Assembly (NCBI RefSeq): GCF_014773385.1
Contig: NZ_JACXAI010000001.1
Coordinates: forward strand, 245,802 to 309,801
Source: Metabacillus arenae
GTDB taxonomy: Bacteria > Bacillota > Bacilli > Bacillales > Bacillaceae
Length of the DNA stretch: 64,000 bases
Direction of reading: 5' to 3'
Of this stretch, positions 9,458-18,558 are shown piece by piece. The notes beneath the pieces are model-generated. The model was not told where the DNA came from and did not search any database. It saw only the letters and a program-made list of their open reading frames with translations. The first letter of the stretch is position 1, and every line of letters begins with the position of its first letter. The translations under genes and the position numbers were made by a program.

Positions 9458-10572
9458 ATAATCCCTCTAAATTTATTCTGATTTAAAAAATCATCAAGCT
9501 TAGAAAACTGATTCCTAGCATTATGCAAGACCATATCTAAATTTGTTTTATTCTTAAATGACCTACTAAGCGTATTTTCATCAAATTGCAAAAAAAGTTT
9601 ATCCATATTAATAAGAACATTCGTAAGATTAATGTCCTCAAACATATTGGTGGTTTTTTTGCTGTAGATAATCGGCATTACCCCAATTCCAAGTAACAAA
9701 GCTAAAATATTAGCATGAAATCTAGCCGCAATAAATAAATTAAAAGAAGCGATCAAACTAATCGCTTCTTTTAAATCACCTTTATATTCGTATATAATTA
9801 CTTTTTTGAGTTTATTAGAGGAAAGTTTTGATCTAATTTCATCTATAACTTGTAAATCTCCCTCTTGCTCACAAAAAGACATTAAACAGCATTCATAATC
9901 CTTTTTCACAAAAGATTCAATAGTTCTAACTGTACTACAAATATAGTCATTATGGTATTTCTCTAAACCTTGTTTATGCCTTACATCTATTATTGAAAAT
10001 CCAATTCTTTTATGAACCGTACCGGTAAAATATTCATTTATATCCATTTGAAAAACAATATCCGGTGCGTACCTAACTTGTGGAAGATTCTTAAATAAAT
10101 TATATGAATATAAATCTCTAAAACAAACATCGTCACAAAGGTTGAAGAACTCCCTATAATCGTTTAAAAATGCTTCTGACTTAAAAGGTCCAAAGTTTGC
10201 TCCGAGAATAAATATTGACTTTCCTCGAATCTTAAATTCCTTAACCATTTTCATACGATCCTGGTATAGTGTTTGATGATAATCTTCTTCTCTAAAAATA
10301 GAACCACCAATAAACAATAACGCATCATGCTCTTCAGCTACTTTATCATAGTTAGTTATGGAATCTGAGATTTTAAGACGCTGCCCTATTTTATTGAAAA
10401 GTGAATATTTTCTTCTGTTAACATTATGATATTTAGAAATAAATTGATCGTAATTATCACCAAGATAATTTATTGTAAAATCACACTGGGGAAATTTTTT
10501 TGCAAGTATATCTAAAAATAAATCGTCACCTAAATTAAATTGCAAATAAATATCCACAAAAACTTTTTTCAT
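9454..10572 (-). CDS. Polysaccharide pyruvyltransferase family protein (WcaK/CsaB type)
   Basis: The protein has 372 residues and the polysaccharide pyruvyltransferase layout. The N-terminal half carries FNLGDDLFLDILA and LLFIGGSIFREED. The C-terminal half ends with the AARFHANILALLLGIGVMPI signature and its conserved His. Members ketalise pyruvate onto sugars of secondary cell-wall polymers or exopolysaccharides, making them anionic. B. subtilis EpsI and EpsO belong to the same family, but I cannot say which is closer, so no symbol is given. It lies inside the GT4 array and overlaps its downstream neighbour, so a direct role in decorating the repeat unit is likely. Confidence 0.85.
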   Translation of the reverse strand: MKKVFVDIYLQFNLGDDLFLDILAKKFPQCDFTINYLGDNYDQFISKYHNVNRRKYSLFNKIGQRLKISDSITNYDKVAEEHDALLFIGGSIFREEDYHQTLYQDRMKMVKEFKIRGKSIFILGANFGPFKSEAFLNDYREFFNLCDDVCFRDLYSYNLFKNLPQVRYAPDIVFQMDINEYFTGTVHKRIGFSIIDVRHKQGLEKYHNDYICSTVRTIESFVKKDYECCLMSFCEQEGDLQVIDEIRSKLSSNKLKKVIIYEYKGDLKEAISLIASFNLFIAARFHANILALLLGIGVMPIIYSKKTTNMFEDINLTNVLINMDKLFLQFDENTLSRSFKNKTNLDMVLHNARNQFSKLDDFLNQNKFRGII

Positions 10573-10588
10573 TTACTTTCACCACTCT

Positions 10589-11767
10589 TTAACTTTCAAT
10601 TAATTTATAAAAATTTTCTAATTGATTTACTGAATTATAAGGTTGTGTAGATACTAGTTTTTTCATAATTTTCTCTTTAAAACTCATTTCATCCAGATAC
10701 CTTTTAACACCTTTAAATATACACTCAATATCATGATCTACAATTAAACCATCAACTTCATGATTAATGATTTCCTTTGCTGTAGGAAATCTTGTGCATA
10801 CAATCGGTCTTTTTAATATCTTAGCTTCACTTACCGTAAGGCCAAATCCTTCTTTTATTGAGGTTTGGACATATATATCACAATTTTTCATATAAATATA
10901 TGGGTTCAGTTTTTTTCCAAGTAAAATGAAATTCTCTTTTAATTTATATTCCTCAATCAATTTTTGAAGGTCTTCTCTTTCTGGTCCTTCTCCAATTCCA
11001 AACCATCTAAATTTATACCCAGAATTCTTTAGTAATTTTGCTACCTCAATTGCTTTTTCGTACCCCTTTGCAGTTACTAATCTTCCTACAGTTAAAATAT
11101 TTACTAACGACTTATCAAACTCTTTTGCATCATCTTCAATAGACATTTTGGATATCAATGTTGGATCAACAATATCTAAAATAAGTTCAACCTTTTTCTC
11201 ATATTCTTTTCTTAGCTGGGACACAGAAATTTTTGTGTGGTTAGAAACTGCAATCATCTTATTGATTTTACTGTAAGATTTATAATCAAAATCTTTATCA
11301 TACAAAGTATTTACATAGTCTGTATTTATCCATGCTAATTTTTTTGATGCAATAACCTTGTTTGCTACTAAGTACGTAGGCATTCCTTGACTGTAAGCTA
11401 TTGCCACATCATATCTTTTATTTAATGGCGAAATAATCTTTTCAATACTTTTATAAACAATCTGTTCACTATGTAATACTTGTTTTTTATAATTGCTTAC
11501 TCTTAAACTTAAAGAAGTTTTGAGTCTGTAATAAAGGTTTTTTACATTTATTAAAGTAAATTTGTTATCTATAGCACTAAAATATTTTGGTATCGGTAAA
11601 ATATTTATATTAGAAGGAATATATTTCTCTAAATCCCCTCCTCTTTTTATTAGCAATAAATCAATTTCGTATTTAGTTGAATCAATTAAATTTAACAATG
11701 AAACTAAGCTTTTTTCTGCTCCTCCAATCGTTAGTGAATCAATTACGAACAAAATTGATTTTTTCAT
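10589..11767 (-). CDS. Glycosyltransferase family 4, paralogue 3 of the eps GT4 array
   Basis: This 392-residue GT-B enzyme opens with KKSILFVIDSLTIGGAEKSL. It keeps YDVAIAYSQGMPTYLVANK in the middle, ILTVGRLVTAKGYEKAIEVA at the start of the donor domain and YVQTSIKEGFGLTVSEAKIL near the donor phosphate site. It overlaps the GT2 gene upstream by 4 bases, so translation is coupled. It is more divergent from the 7014 and 8261 paralogues than they are from each other by eye. Likely acts in building the eps repeat unit; donor unknown. Confidence 0.87.
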   Translation of the reverse strand: MKKSILFVIDSLTIGGAEKSLVSLLNLIDSTKYEIDLLLIKRGGDLEKYIPSNINILPIPKYFSAIDNKFTLINVKNLYYRLKTSLSLRVSNYKKQVLHSEQIVYKSIEKIISPLNKRYDVAIAYSQGMPTYLVANKVIASKKLAWINTDYVNTLYDKDFDYKSYSKINKMIAVSNHTKISVSQLRKEYEKKVELILDIVDPTLISKMSIEDDAKEFDKSLVNILTVGRLVTAKGYEKAIEVAKLLKNSGYKFRWFGIGEGPEREDLQKLIEEYKLKENFILLGKKLNPYIYMKNCDIYVQTSIKEGFGLTVSEAKILKRPIVCTRFPTAKEIINHEVDGLIVDHDIECIFKGVKRYLDEMSFKEKIMKKLVSTQPYNSVNQLENFYKLIES

Positions 11768-12801
11768 AATTCCACTTGCTTTCTATTTATTAATTTCTTC
11801 TTTAAAATTCTTAGCATATATAAAAAAAGACCATAAATAACACATGATTTAATATATTTATGTTTTATAAAAAATATATAAGGTTTATAGAAAAAACTAT
11901 TACTTCTAAATTCACTTGTATATTTCACTATATACTGTATTGACAAGATTTCTTTGACCTTGATACTGGCTTTTTTTATCCCTATCTTTTTAGCAAAAAT
12001 GCTTTGCTGCTCTATTATGCTTAACACTAATTCTTGAATACGGTTAACAATTAATTGATTTCCTTTTTTTTCTTTTAATTTAACTGAATCAAATATTCCT
12101 TCAAGATATTCACAAACCAAAATATTATTTTTTATATAATTTATTGATATGTTAGCACTTATGCTTCCCTGATTTAGTCTGTTGTAATTATATAAATACT
12201 CTTTTATAGCAGCAAATAGCTTACAATGAGAAGCATATTGGAGAACAAAAACTAAATCCTCTGACATAAATATATTTTTGTCCATTTTCAAATTGTGTTT
12301 AGCGATGATTTCTTTTTTGAATATTTTACTCCAAAGGACTCCTCCGGTACCATTACAGGCCATCTCCATAAAAGAATGTATCGAAACATTATCTTTAAAA
12401 TCAAAATCTGTATGATTCTTTACTCCATAATTAGAATAATCTTTATAACCACAACAGACTAAATCAGCATTTGAACTTATTATTTTTTTAAATAATAATT
12501 CAATATACCTTTTATCAACCGTATCATCTGAATCAATAAAAACTAAGTATTCACCTTTCGATGTTAGAATCCCTTTATTTCTGGCTTCGGACGGTCCACT
12601 ATTTTCCTGGTGTAAATAAATAATACGGTTATCCTTTTTTTTATACTCTTCAATAATTTGTTCACTTTTATCAATTGATCCATCATTGATAATGATAATT
12701 TCAATTTTGGAATATGTTTGGTTGATTATACTTTCTAAACAAGAAGAAATATAATTCTCACAGTTATAAGCCGGTACAATTACGCTTACTTTGGGAACCA
12801 T
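11764..12801 (-). CDS. Glycosyltransferase family 2
   Basis: This 345-residue protein has a GT-A domain in its first about 230 residues: KVSVIVPAYNCENYI, IIIINDGSIDKSE, NSGPSEARNKGIL and FIDSDDTVDKRYIE with the DxD motif. The C-terminal region is basic and hydrophobic and may sit at the membrane. A strong AAGGAGG ribosome-binding site precedes the ATG. It is coupled to the GT4 gene downstream. It resembles the GT2 at 6025-6999 in length and motif order, but similarity outside the catalytic core is low. Expected to add a sugar to the exopolysaccharide repeat unit. Confidence 0.88.
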   Translation of the reverse strand: MVPKVSVIVPAYNCENYISSCLESIINQTYSKIEIIIINDGSIDKSEQIIEEYKKKDNRIIYLHQENSGPSEARNKGILTSKGEYLVFIDSDDTVDKRYIELLFKKIISSNADLVCCGYKDYSNYGVKNHTDFDFKDNVSIHSFMEMACNGTGGVLWSKIFKKEIIAKHNLKMDKNIFMSEDLVFVLQYASHCKLFAAIKEYLYNYNRLNQGSISANISINYIKNNILVCEYLEGIFDSVKLKEKKGNQLIVNRIQELVLSIIEQQSIFAKKIGIKKASIKVKEILSIQYIVKYTSEFRSNSFFYKPYIFFIKHKYIKSCVIYGLFLYMLRILKKKLINRKQVEL

Positions 12802-12816
12802 CCTAACCTCCTTAAA

Positions 12817-14010
12817 TTAATTTACGATATGATATAACTTCTCTAATTGAGATTTATTACTGAAATTAGTATTCCTGCAGTGATTAATTAACCTATCTCT
12901 TATTTCTTGACTTTTATATAATTTTTCAATTCCACTTACTAATCCCGTGATTGATAGATCGGTAATGTAACCGTCAAATCCATCCTTCACTTGACTTTTT
13001 GCTGTTGTATAATTCGTTATTAAAACTGGCTTTGAGAGTATTTGTGCTTCTCCCACTGTCACAGCCTTTCCTTCATATCTTGACGGTTGTACGTATAAAT
13101 CTGTTTCATTCATAAAAGGATATGGGTTCGTTTTCTTTCCTAGTAAAACAAAGCTATCATCCAGTTTAGATTCTTTAATCAAGTCTTTGATCATGGCTTC
13201 ATCACCGCCATAGCCAACTACATACCAAGCAATATCATAATAGCCTTTTTCTTTCAATTTCTTTAACGCTTTTACAGCATTATCGATTCCTTTGGCATGA
13301 GATAATCTGGCAACTGTTACAATTTTAAATCTATTATCCTTCATCATTGGATTGTCAACTTTTTCTTTTGCCATTTCTCTAATAAATTCAGGTGATGTTA
13401 TATTTTCAATGACAATAACCTTATTTTCTAATTCGCCATATTTCTTCAAAAATGAAGATTTACATGCTTCGGATACAGCTGCAATATAATCGAATTTATT
13501 CCACATTCTAAGATCTAAATTAATATCTGTTTCAATAGTAGAGTAATCTGTATGAATCCATGCTATTTTTTTCTTTGCTTTAACTTTTTCAGCAACAAAA
13601 TAATGTGGCCACAAATAACTAATGGCTACATCATACTCTTTATCTAACTTGGGTAAAAAGGGCAAAACATATTTCCACATTAATTGCATTTGGTAATAAC
13701 CTGGTTCTGACATTCCTTTGAACTTACCGACTAGTTCTGCATGTATCTTTGAAAAAATTCTTGAGAATCCTATACTAATTTGTTTATCTTTAAATACTTC
13801 ACTTATTGATTTTCTAAAAGTTGTGTATTGAGGGATTTCATTTAACAAATTTGTCTTTTTGTTTAGTAATTCTAGAAACTCTCCTTGATGTCTGTATAAC
13901 ATCAAATCTACTGCGTAATTCTCATAATTAAAATGGTCGAGCATACTAATCAGACTTCTTTCAACTCCCCCAACTTCCATATCAAAGGAGGATATCAAAA
14001 CTGTTTTCAT
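12817..14010 (-). CDS. Glycosyltransferase family 4, paralogue 4 of the eps GT4 array
   Basis: This 397-residue GT-B enzyme is of the same sub-type as the three downstream GT4 genes. It opens with KTVLISSFDMEVGGVERSLI, has YDVAISYLWPHYFVAEKVKA centrally, then FKIVTVARLSHAKGIDNAVK and YVQPSRYEGKAVTVGEAQIL. The same family includes teichoic-acid-type and capsular glycosyltransferases. A GGAGG ribosome-binding site lies before the ATG. It is separated by 9 bases from the DXD transferase upstream. By gene order it acts after that enzyme's gene is read, but order of sugar addition cannot be inferred. Confidence 0.87.
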   Translation of the reverse strand: MKTVLISSFDMEVGGVERSLISMLDHFNYENYAVDLMLYRHQGEFLELLNKKTNLLNEIPQYTTFRKSISEVFKDKQISIGFSRIFSKIHAELVGKFKGMSEPGYYQMQLMWKYVLPFLPKLDKEYDVAISYLWPHYFVAEKVKAKKKIAWIHTDYSTIETDINLDLRMWNKFDYIAAVSEACKSSFLKKYGELENKVIVIENITSPEFIREMAKEKVDNPMMKDNRFKIVTVARLSHAKGIDNAVKALKKLKEKGYYDIAWYVVGYGGDEAMIKDLIKESKLDDSFVLLGKKTNPYPFMNETDLYVQPSRYEGKAVTVGEAQILSKPVLITNYTTAKSQVKDGFDGYITDLSITGLVSGIEKLYKSQEIRDRLINHCRNTNFSNKSQLEKLYHIVN

Positions 14011-14019
14011 GTCTACCTC

Positions 14020-14760
14020 CTACCTTTTTGAAACAATCCCTCTAATTTTAGCAATGTTATTACCACCTATTATTTTTGCAGCTGCAAGTTTGAACTTACT
14101 TTTAAGTCTGGCCGTCGGTGACAACCAGCTCTTATAGAAATAATGCATAGTATAAGTGTTTTCCCTCATAAAATTTCGACAGTTAATATAATCATAGGGT
14201 GAAAAATAAGTTTGTGGATAAAAGACTCCCATTCCATCAATTTCTTGGTATTTGCCATTTGCTTTTAACCCTATTTGTTTAAGGATTGAGGTAATAGCTG
14301 CTACATTGGTGAGATCATCATAGGAACCATCATCCTTGATAAATTTTTTTCCTTGATATGAATCTAGGAAAAGCCCAATAAGCTTGTTTTCTTTCTTAGC
14401 CCCTATTGTACTTGTAGCAATATAGTTTTCTTGTTCGAAACCCCAGAATGATTCATGATCTAAAAGTGGATCAAATGATTTGAATACTTCTACATCGGTA
14501 TCCAAGTAAATTCCACCATGATGATATAATGAATGGACCCTTACAAAATCACTAACAAATGCATATTTTTTTGCTTCATATGCTTCTTTTACATAAGTGT
14601 TACAGGTGGTATCAAAGTTCGTTTCATTCCACTCAATCAGTTCATAATCTGGTAGTTTTTCTTTCCAACTTAACAAGCATTTTTTCACGATATCTGGCTT
14701 TTCATTATTTCCGAACCAGCAATAATGGATCTTTTTAGGAATTTTCTCCGCTGTAATCAA
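14020..14760 (-). CDS. DXD-motif glycosyltransferase (Gly_transf_sug / GT32-like)
   Basis: This 246-residue protein opens with IPKKIHYCWFGNNEKPDIV and carries a clear DXD motif in GGIYLDTDVEVFKSFDPL, the hallmarks of the capsular and OCH1-like sugar transferases. An FVSDFVRVHSLYHHGGIYLD segment matches the conserved core of that family. It starts with TTG at 14760, supported by AAGGAG nine bases upstream and the family's usual N-terminus. Such enzymes in capsule clusters typically add galactose, mannose or related sugars. It follows epsN in the operon and begins the variable glycosyltransferase block. Confidence 0.86.
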   Translation of the reverse strand: MITAEKIPKKIHYCWFGNNEKPDIVKKCLLSWKEKLPDYELIEWNETNFDTTCNTYVKEAYEAKKYAFVSDFVRVHSLYHHGGIYLDTDVEVFKSFDPLLDHESFWGFEQENYIATSTIGAKKENKLIGLFLDSYQGKKFIKDDGSYDDLTNVAAITSILKQIGLKANGKYQEIDGMGVFYPQTYFSPYDYINCRNFMRENTYTMHYFYKSWLSPTARLKSKFKLAAAKIIGGNNIAKIRGIVSKR

Positions 14761-14797
14761 CTGCAGACACTCCTTTCTGTAAAATTTTTTATAAACT

Positions 14798-15952
14798 TCA
14801 CAAGTTCAAGGATTTTTTTATACAATCTATAACACGGTCTTGGCTCTTTTCGCTCATATTTGACCCGGAAGGAAGGCAAATACCGGTATTAAATAATTGT
14901 TCAGAAATACTATCAGCTTCATGAGGGTAGTATTTTGCCCCTTCAAAAAGCGGCTGCAAATGAAGTGGCTTCCAAACTAGTCGTGCTTCTATGTTTTCTT
15001 CTTCAAGTATTTTCATTAATACTGTTACAGGAATACCTGATAATCTCTCATCTAATGTTAAAACTGTAAGCCAGCGATTAGATCGTGTATTTTCTAACTC
15101 TTTCATAAAAAATAGACCTGGTATATTTCCTAGTTCTTCATAGTATGTTTCAAAAATTTCTCTTCTTTTCCTAACTCTTTCCTCTAAAATCTCTAATTGA
15201 GCTCTTCCCACCCCAGCTAAAATATTACTTAATCGGTAATTATATCCCAACTTGCTGTGTTGATAATAAGGGGCTGGATCCTTTGCTTGGGCTGCTAAAA
15301 ACCGAGCTCTATGAATAGCCTCAACATCATTCGAAACTAGCATACCGCCGCCAGACGTAGTAATGATTTTATTGCCATTAAAAGAAAAAATCCCATACTT
15401 TCCAAATGAACCGCTTGGCTTGCTTTTGTATGTAGTTCCAAGCGATTCAGCAGCATCTTCAATGATTGGAACATCATATTGGTTACACAATGAAACAATT
15501 TCATCCATTTTTGCACTTTGCCCGTATAGGTTAACTACTATTACTGCTTTAGGCATTTTCCCTTCAAGCAAAGCATTTTTAAATGCTTTTTCTAATGCTT
15601 GAGGGGACATGTTCCATGATTCTGGATCTGAATCAATAAAAATTGGCTCCGCCCCTTGATAAAGAATGGGGTTTGCACTTGCTACAAAAGTAAGAGTGGA
15701 ACAAAAAACTTTATCACCTTTTTTCACATCTAATAAAGAAAGAGCCAAATGAATAGCTGCAGTACCAGAACTAACTGCGACAGCATCATTGACTCCTAAA
15801 AATCTTGCTATTTCTTTTTCAAATAAATCGACATGTGGTCCTAAGGGAGCAATCCAATTGGTTTCAAAAGCTTCATTTATATATTTCTGTTCGTTACCAC
15901 TCATATGTGGAGGTGAAAGAAAAATTCTTTTTTGTAATGTTGTACTTTCCAA
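14798..15952 (-). CDS. epsN: PLP-dependent UDP-4-keto-6-deoxy-GlcNAc aminotransferase, EpsN/PglE type
   Basis: This 384-residue DegT/DnrJ/EryC1/StrS aminotransferase has an N-terminal PHMSGNEQKYINEAFETNWI, the cofactor motif VSSGTAAIHLAL, the Asp of IEDAAESLG and the Schiff-base Lys in FSFNGNKIITTSGGGM. It should transaminate the 4-keto sugar made by EpsC to UDP-4-amino-4,6-dideoxy-GlcNAc. It starts with TTG at 15952, eight bases after a GGAGG that lies in the 3' end of epsM. The order epsL-epsM-epsN is the same as in B. subtilis and supports the bacillosamine pathway. Confidence 0.92.
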   Translation of the reverse strand: MESTTLQKRIFLSPPHMSGNEQKYINEAFETNWIAPLGPHVDLFEKEIARFLGVNDAVAVSSGTAAIHLALSLLDVKKGDKVFCSTLTFVASANPILYQGAEPIFIDSDPESWNMSPQALEKAFKNALLEGKMPKAVIVVNLYGQSAKMDEIVSLCNQYDVPIIEDAAESLGTTYKSKPSGSFGKYGIFSFNGNKIITTSGGGMLVSNDVEAIHRARFLAAQAKDPAPYYQHSKLGYNYRLSNILAGVGRAQLEILEERVRKRREIFETYYEELGNIPGLFFMKELENTRSNRWLTVLTLDERLSGIPVTVLMKILEEENIEARLVWKPLHLQPLFEGAKYYPHEADSISEQLFNTGICLPSGSNMSEKSQDRVIDCIKKSLNL

Positions 15953-15955
15953 TTT

Positions 15956-16603
15956 TCACACCTCCATCCTTTTTGACTGTTTATTTTTAACTTTCGCGGG
16001 TACTCCGGCAGCTGTACAATAAGATGGAATGTTATGTATGACAGTTGCTCCAGCTCCTATTTTAGCCCATTTGCCAATGTTGATATCCGGAATAATAGTC
16101 GCTCCTGCACCTATATGGGCCCCATCTTCAATTGATACAGATCCTGTCAGTGTAGCGTTCGGGGAGACATGAACAAAATCTCCAATTGAGTTATCATGTT
16201 CGACAACAGCACTGGTATTAATGATTGCATGATTGCCGATTTTCGTGTCAGCATTAATTACGACGTTAGGCATCACAACTGTTCCGTAGCCTATCTTTGC
16301 ACTTGAACTTACTATTGCTGACTTGTGAATGAATGTAGCGTAATATTCATTGGAAATGGATAATTTTTGAGCTATTGATTTCCTAACTTTATTTTCACCT
16401 ATACTAATTACAATTTTGAATTCATAGGATTCATTCATTATCTCCTTGATGGATAAGACTGGTCCAAAATAAATATTGTTTTTAAGTTCGAGTTTTTTGT
16501 ACATATCATCAAAGTATCCAATTATTTGATTTCCTTCAATAGAATCAATAATATCTTGAATTACTTTACTGTGACCGCCGTTACCTATAATCGCAATCTT
16601 CAT
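15956..16603 (-). CDS. epsM: UDP-4-amino-sugar N-acetyltransferase, EpsM/PglD/NeuD type
   Basis: This 215-residue protein has an N-terminal nucleotide-sugar-binding domain (KIAIIGNGGHSKVIQDII) and a C-terminal left-handed beta-helix of hexapeptide repeats from about residue 95. The repeats include the proposed catalytic His in VVEHDNSIGDFVHVSPNATL, an acetyl-CoA acceptor signature of PglD enzymes. It should acetylate the 4-amino group to give UDP-di-N-acetylbacillosamine. It overlaps epsL by 4 bases and its stop lies within the ribosome-binding region of epsN, so all three are coupled. Confidence 0.92.
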   Translation of the reverse strand: MKIAIIGNGGHSKVIQDIIDSIEGNQIIGYFDDMYKKLELKNNIYFGPVLSIKEIMNESYEFKIVISIGENKVRKSIAQKLSISNEYYATFIHKSAIVSSSAKIGYGTVVMPNVVINADTKIGNHAIINTSAVVEHDNSIGDFVHVSPNATLTGSVSIEDGAHIGAGATIIPDINIGKWAKIGAGATVIHNIPSYCTAAGVPAKVKNKQSKRMEV

Positions 16604-17214
16604 CCCTGACCTTCTTTTACAACAGTATTTGAACCTTTAAATTTTTCCATTGTAGCATTCCCTGCTTGGTTTACACCTTCTGATTTAATCACTTTTGACA
16701 CTGTTAACCATAATATTTTAAAATCTAGAAAGAAGGATTGATTCTCGACATACCATACATCTAATTTAAACTTTTCATCCCAAGAAATGGAGTTTCTGCC
16801 GTTGACTTGAGCCCAACCTGTAATTCCTGGTCTAACATTATGCCGTCTTGTTTGTTCTTCAGTATAAAGCTCAAGATACTCCATCAACAATGGTCTAGGT
16901 CCAACTAAACTGATATCACCTTTTAGGACATTTATTAGTTGGGGAAATTCATCTAAGCTAAATTTTCTTAGAAGTTTTCCAATAGAGGTTAGTCTCAAAT
17001 GATCATCTAATAATTGACCATCACCATTTTTTTCTAGAGACATCGTTCGAAACTTATAAAGATAAAAAGGGTGCCCATATAAACCCGGTCGCAATTGCTT
17101 GAAAATGATTGGAGACCCCAATTTTATTTTTACGATACATGCAACAAATAGGATAATTGGGGACAGACAAATGACTAAAAACAATGAAACAAATATATCA
17201 AACACACGCTTCAT
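16600..17214 (-). CDS. epsL: Undecaprenyl-phosphate sugar-1-phosphate transferase, EpsL/PglC type
   Basis: This 204-residue monotopic phosphoglycosyltransferase has one N-terminal hydrophobic segment (FDIFVSLFLVICLSPIILFV), the KFRTMSLEKNGDGQ motif, LRKFSLDEFPQLINVLKGD with the catalytic Asp-Glu pair, and GPRPLLMEYLELY. It starts the lipid-linked repeat unit by transferring a sugar-1-phosphate, probably di-N-acetylbacillosamine here, to undecaprenyl phosphate. I chose the ATG at 17214, eight bases after GGGG, over a GTG three codons earlier. The small size (PglC rather than WbaP class) and the neighbouring epsM and epsN support the call. Confidence 0.92.
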   Translation of the reverse strand: MKRVFDIFVSLFLVICLSPIILFVACIVKIKLGSPIIFKQLRPGLYGHPFYLYKFRTMSLEKNGDGQLLDDHLRLTSIGKLLRKFSLDEFPQLINVLKGDISLVGPRPLLMEYLELYTEEQTRRHNVRPGITGWAQVNGRNSISWDEKFKLDVWYVENQSFFLDFKILWLTVSKVIKSEGVNQAGNATMEKFKGSNTVVKEGQG

Positions 17215-17247
17215 AACATACACCCCGCAAAATAAGCTACCGATTAT

Positions 17248-17403
17248 TCAAATTTTTGAATCAGAAACAGCCGACAAAATATGTTGTTTGATTTCTTCGA
17301 TTAGTTCCATCGTTTTGATGTTTTCAGTTTCTTCCCCTTTTAAATATGTTTCTATGAGAATTTCTTGGAATATTTTTAGAGTTAATTGCTCTGAAATCTT
17401 CAT
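17248..17403 (-). CDS. 51-aa Sda-like helical hairpin protein within the eps operon
   Basis: This is an ORF shorter than most gene callers accept. The ATG at 17403 lies 11 bases after AGAAGG; an overlapping out-of-frame ATG is closer to that site and is followed by a short frame. The product is two predicted amphipathic helices. The segment QEILIETYLKG followed by MELIEEIKQHI closely parallels the core of the sporulation kinase inhibitor Sda as I remember it (DELLIESYFKA, then ELIENEIKRR). This is a remembered pattern match, not a search. It lies in the operon between epsG and epsL with the same orientation. If real it could link matrix expression to the Spo0A phosphorelay; it could also be a chance ORF. 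Confidence 0.5.
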   Translation of the reverse strand: MKISEQLTLKIFQEILIETYLKGEETENIKTMELIEEIKQHILSAVSDSKI

Positions 17404-17457
17404 TCTTAACCATACCTTCTGATTATTTTATTCATGCAATTGATTCATTGAATTTTT

Positions 17458-18528
17458 TTAAAAATTAATATATTCACTTCTGTAAACAAGATTAATGGAA
17501 AGCACTTGCTCATAAAAAAAATAAAGAAAATAACAAACTAATAAGGAATAATAAATGAACTTCTTATTATTTTCTTTAAAGAGACAGACAATCCAGGATA
17601 TTAAGATCAGATTATATAAACTAAAATAAATATTAAATCTCGCAAAAATCCAGTTTTGCGTTGCAATGATCATAAACAGCAAACTTATCATGGATAAATT
17701 TACGATGATGTCGCTCTTCGGCCATAATTGTCTTAATTTATGTCTTCCCAGAAATGCTATTATAATAGGAACAGAATCAACCAACACTCTGATTTTGTTC
17801 GCTCCACCTTCTGCAAAATTACTATAATTACCATATTGTGTATCCTTTAATAAAGAGAAAAGCAATTCAGAAAACTCATTAAAACCCATAACGATAAAGA
17901 TTGAGCCTGTTAACAGTATGAATGTTACTTTAGTCCAAGCTTCTCTTCGTACAAGAAAATAAATGGGTATGAGAACCATTGCACTAATATGAAAAGTTGA
18001 AGCAATTAGAACAGTTATCAAATATTCCTTAAATTTCCCATCCATCAAAAATTTCGTTGTCCAAAAGATGATGGCTGCTGCAAGAAATTGGCGAACTCCA
18101 TTCATTGAAACGATGAACATCCCAGAAGTTATGTAAACATATATACTTAGTTCTATCATCTTTGTATATTTGTATAACGTCATTACAATTAATAAATTTG
18201 TTACCAATGCCGTTATGAATAAAAGAATCTGGGGATCATTCGTAATACTTTTTAAGATCATTTGTAAAACGCTGAATCCTGGATCTTTATTTTCTAGAAC
18301 ATACTCCCATGTGAAATTTTGTGTCTCGTATAAATGCATATAAAAGTAGGTATCACCTATCGTATTCCTTAGCCCTGATACAAGTACTAAGCTTACAATT
18401 GTAAAAAGAATTAGCAGTTTATTAGGTCTTATATCTGGGTATCCAAATGCTGCGTTGCTAACTGGTACATACCTCGACATAAAAGAAAGGATAAATACAA
18501 TTAGGAGCAATGCCCAGAGTACAGTCAT
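17458..18528 (-). CDS. epsG: EpsG-family polysaccharide polymerase (Wzy type)
   Basis: This 356-residue membrane protein has about ten hydrophobic segments. The EpsG family signature is visible in SGLRNTIGDTYFYMHLYET and a long periplasmic-type loop after NFTWEYVLENKDPGF. Members polymerise lipid-linked repeat units on the outer face of the membrane. The ATG is preceded by AAAGGAG. In B. subtilis epsG also follows the first glycosyltransferase genes, so position and family agree. The flippase partner is the MOP protein at 3513-5081. Confidence 0.87.
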   Translation of the reverse strand: MTVLWALLLIVFILSFMSRYVPVSNAAFGYPDIRPNKLLILFTIVSLVLVSGLRNTIGDTYFYMHLYETQNFTWEYVLENKDPGFSVLQMILKSITNDPQILLFITALVTNLLIVMTLYKYTKMIELSIYVYITSGMFIVSMNGVRQFLAAAIIFWTTKFLMDGKFKEYLITVLIASTFHISAMVLIPIYFLVRREAWTKVTFILLTGSIFIVMGFNEFSELLFSLLKDTQYGNYSNFAEGGANKIRVLVDSVPIIIAFLGRHKLRQLWPKSDIIVNLSMISLLFMIIATQNWIFARFNIYFSLYNLILISWIVCLFKENNKKFIYYSLLVCYFLYFFYEQVLSINLVYRSEYINF

Positions 18529-18558
18529 TATAAACTCCTTTCGAAAAAGTTAAATAAC

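Noticed and set aside
17099..17422. A 107-codon plus-strand ORF opposite the start of epsL
   Set aside because: It is antisense to epsL and the small Sda-like ORF, with no start signal or coding character.
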